Both the position numbers and the translations under genes were made by a program. This document shows, in pieces, positions 63,266-64,000 of a stretch of 64,000 nt of DNA. Source of the DNA: Pseudomonas oryzihabitans. Its GTDB lineage: Bacteria > Pseudomonadota > Gammaproteobacteria > Pseudomonadales > Pseudomonadaceae. How positions within the stretch are numbered: position 1 is the first letter of the stretch; each line of letters starts with the position of its first letter. The notes under the pieces are model-generated. The model was not told where the DNA came from and searched no databases. It saw only the letters and a program-made list of their open reading frames with translations. Location of the stretch: the NCBI RefSeq assembly GCF_024652905.1, contig NZ_CP102428.1, positions 3,270,001-3,334,000 of the forward strand, given 5' to 3'.

Positions 63266-64000
63266 AACGTGAGCCCATCTCCACCGGCTCGGAATGGACC
63301 TTCGAGCTGATCCAGACCTACGACCGGGAGATCGCCCGGATCGCCAAGCGCTATGCGCTGGACACCTATCCCAACCAGATCGAGGTGATCACCGCCGAGC
63401 AGATGATGGATGCCTATGCCTCCGTCGGCATGCCCATCGGCTACAACCACTGGTCCTACGGCAAGCACTTCCTGCATACCGAGAAGCACTACAGCCGCGG
63501 CCAGATGGGCCTGGCCTACGAGATCGTGATCAACTCTGATCCCTGCATCGCCTACCTCATGGAAGAGAACACCATGACCATGCAGGCGCTGGTGATCGCC
63601 CACGCCTGCTATGGCCACAACAGCTTCTTCAAGGGCAACTACCTGTTCCGCACCTGGACCGATGCCAGCTCCATCATCGACTACCTGGTGTTCGCCAAGC
63701 AGTACATCACCCAGTGCGAGGAACGCCATGGCATCGATGCCGTGGAAGAACTGCTGGATTCCTGCCATGCGCTGATGAACTACGGGGTGGATCGCTACAA
63801 GCGGCCCTACCCCATTTCCGCCGCCGAGGAACGCCAGCGGCAGAAGGAGCGCGAGGAGCAGTTGCAGCGCCAGGTCAACGATCTCTGGCGGACCATTCCC
63901 AAGATGGCCGGCAAGGAGGCCCATGACGAAGGGGCGCGCTTCCCCAGCGAACCCCAGGAAAACATCCTCTATTTCGTGGAAAAGCACGCGCCGCTGCTGG
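63262..64000 (+). CDS. spoVR: SpoVR family protein (5' part; cut by window end)
   Basis: The first 246 codons are in the window and the frame is open at the right edge; the full protein should be about 500 residues. The family core is visible: [20 protein letters not shown], then [19 protein letters not shown] with its conserved His residues. It is translationally coupled to yeaH. Its biochemical function is unknown despite wide conservation with prkA-yeaH. Confidence 0.93.
   Translation, partial: MKREPISTGSEWTFELIQTYDREIARIAKRYALDTYPNQIEVITAEQMMDAYASVGMPIGYNHWSYGKHFLHTEKHYSRGQMGLAYEIVINSDPCIAYLMEENTMTMQALVIAHACYGHNSFFKGNYLFRTWTDASSIIDYLVFAKQYITQCEERHGIDAVEELLDSCHALMNYGVDRYKRPYPISAAEERQRQKEREEQLQRQVNDLWRTIPKMAGKEAHDEGARFPSEPQENILYFVEKHAPLL

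Overview
This is a GC-rich, gene-dense stretch of a Pseudomonas chromosome. The evidence is the gene content and order: pssA-ilvCNI, lpoP-mrcB, cbpA-prrF, dksA-gluQ-cbrXAB-crcZ-pcnB-folK-panBC-pgi-acs on the left, and speD-yhfA-vfr-trpCDGE-gph-rpe-amgK/murU-lptD-surA-pdxA-rsmA-apaGH-glpE-prkA-yeaH-spoVR on the right. Both runs are recognisable Pseudomonas core synteny. Differences from P. aeruginosa (one prrF copy, no panD after panC, no pyocin cluster between trpE and trpG, a BCCT transporter between vfr and trpC) suggest a non-aeruginosa species, perhaps of the P. oryzihabitans group; that assignment is inference. No tRNA gene, rRNA body, insertion sequence, integrase or CRISPR array is visible.

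Layout. 0-5 kb: a leftward rRNA-type promoter at the edge, then pssA and the ilvI-ilvN-ilvC branched-chain operon on the minus strand. 5-10.5 kb: a DUF4124 protein, yqcC, the PBP1b activator lpoP, mrcB, and an unusual double-kinase protein. 10.5-17.4 kb: cAMP-binding cbpA with a Vfr/CRP-like site, a Fur-box-controlled PrrF small RNA, a nucleoside salvage operon (transporter-cdd-deoA), aminotransferase-sfsA, and dksA. 17.4-31.8 kb: gluQ, a VOC protein, the CbrX/CbrA/CbrB carbon-nitrogen regulatory operon and its target small RNA CrcZ (sigma-54 promoter plus enhancer), pcnB-folK, panBC, pgi and acs. 31.8-38.3 kb is accessory-like: a DUF2383 protein, a BON-domain protein, a large PAS/GAF/GGDEF/EAL protein, an unknown 63-residue protein and a CPA1 antiporter. 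38.3-47 kb: speD, a YhfA-type OsmC protein, vfr, a BCCT transporter and the trp genes, with a tryptophan leader peptide (trpL) upstream of trpE. 47-64 kb: gph-rpe, a DUF3530 hydrolase, amgK-murU-djlA, lptD-surA-pdxA-rsmA-apaG-apaH-glpE, and the prkA-yeaH-spoVR stress operon, cut by the right edge.

Regulatory logic is the most interesting layer. CbrAB and CrcZ lie near acs, whose leader carries a Crc/Hfq-type CA motif. vfr and its probable target cbpA are both present. PrrF, trpL and several intercistronic hairpins add RNA-level control. The two core blocks are far apart in P. aeruginosa; their order and orientation here are what one inversion spanning the origin would give, with the accessory-like genes at the join. 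I did not find an obviously new multi-gene system. The best unexplained candidates are the double-kinase protein, the 63-residue protein with the leader hairpin before the antiporter, and the RNA hairpins in the cbr and prkA operons.
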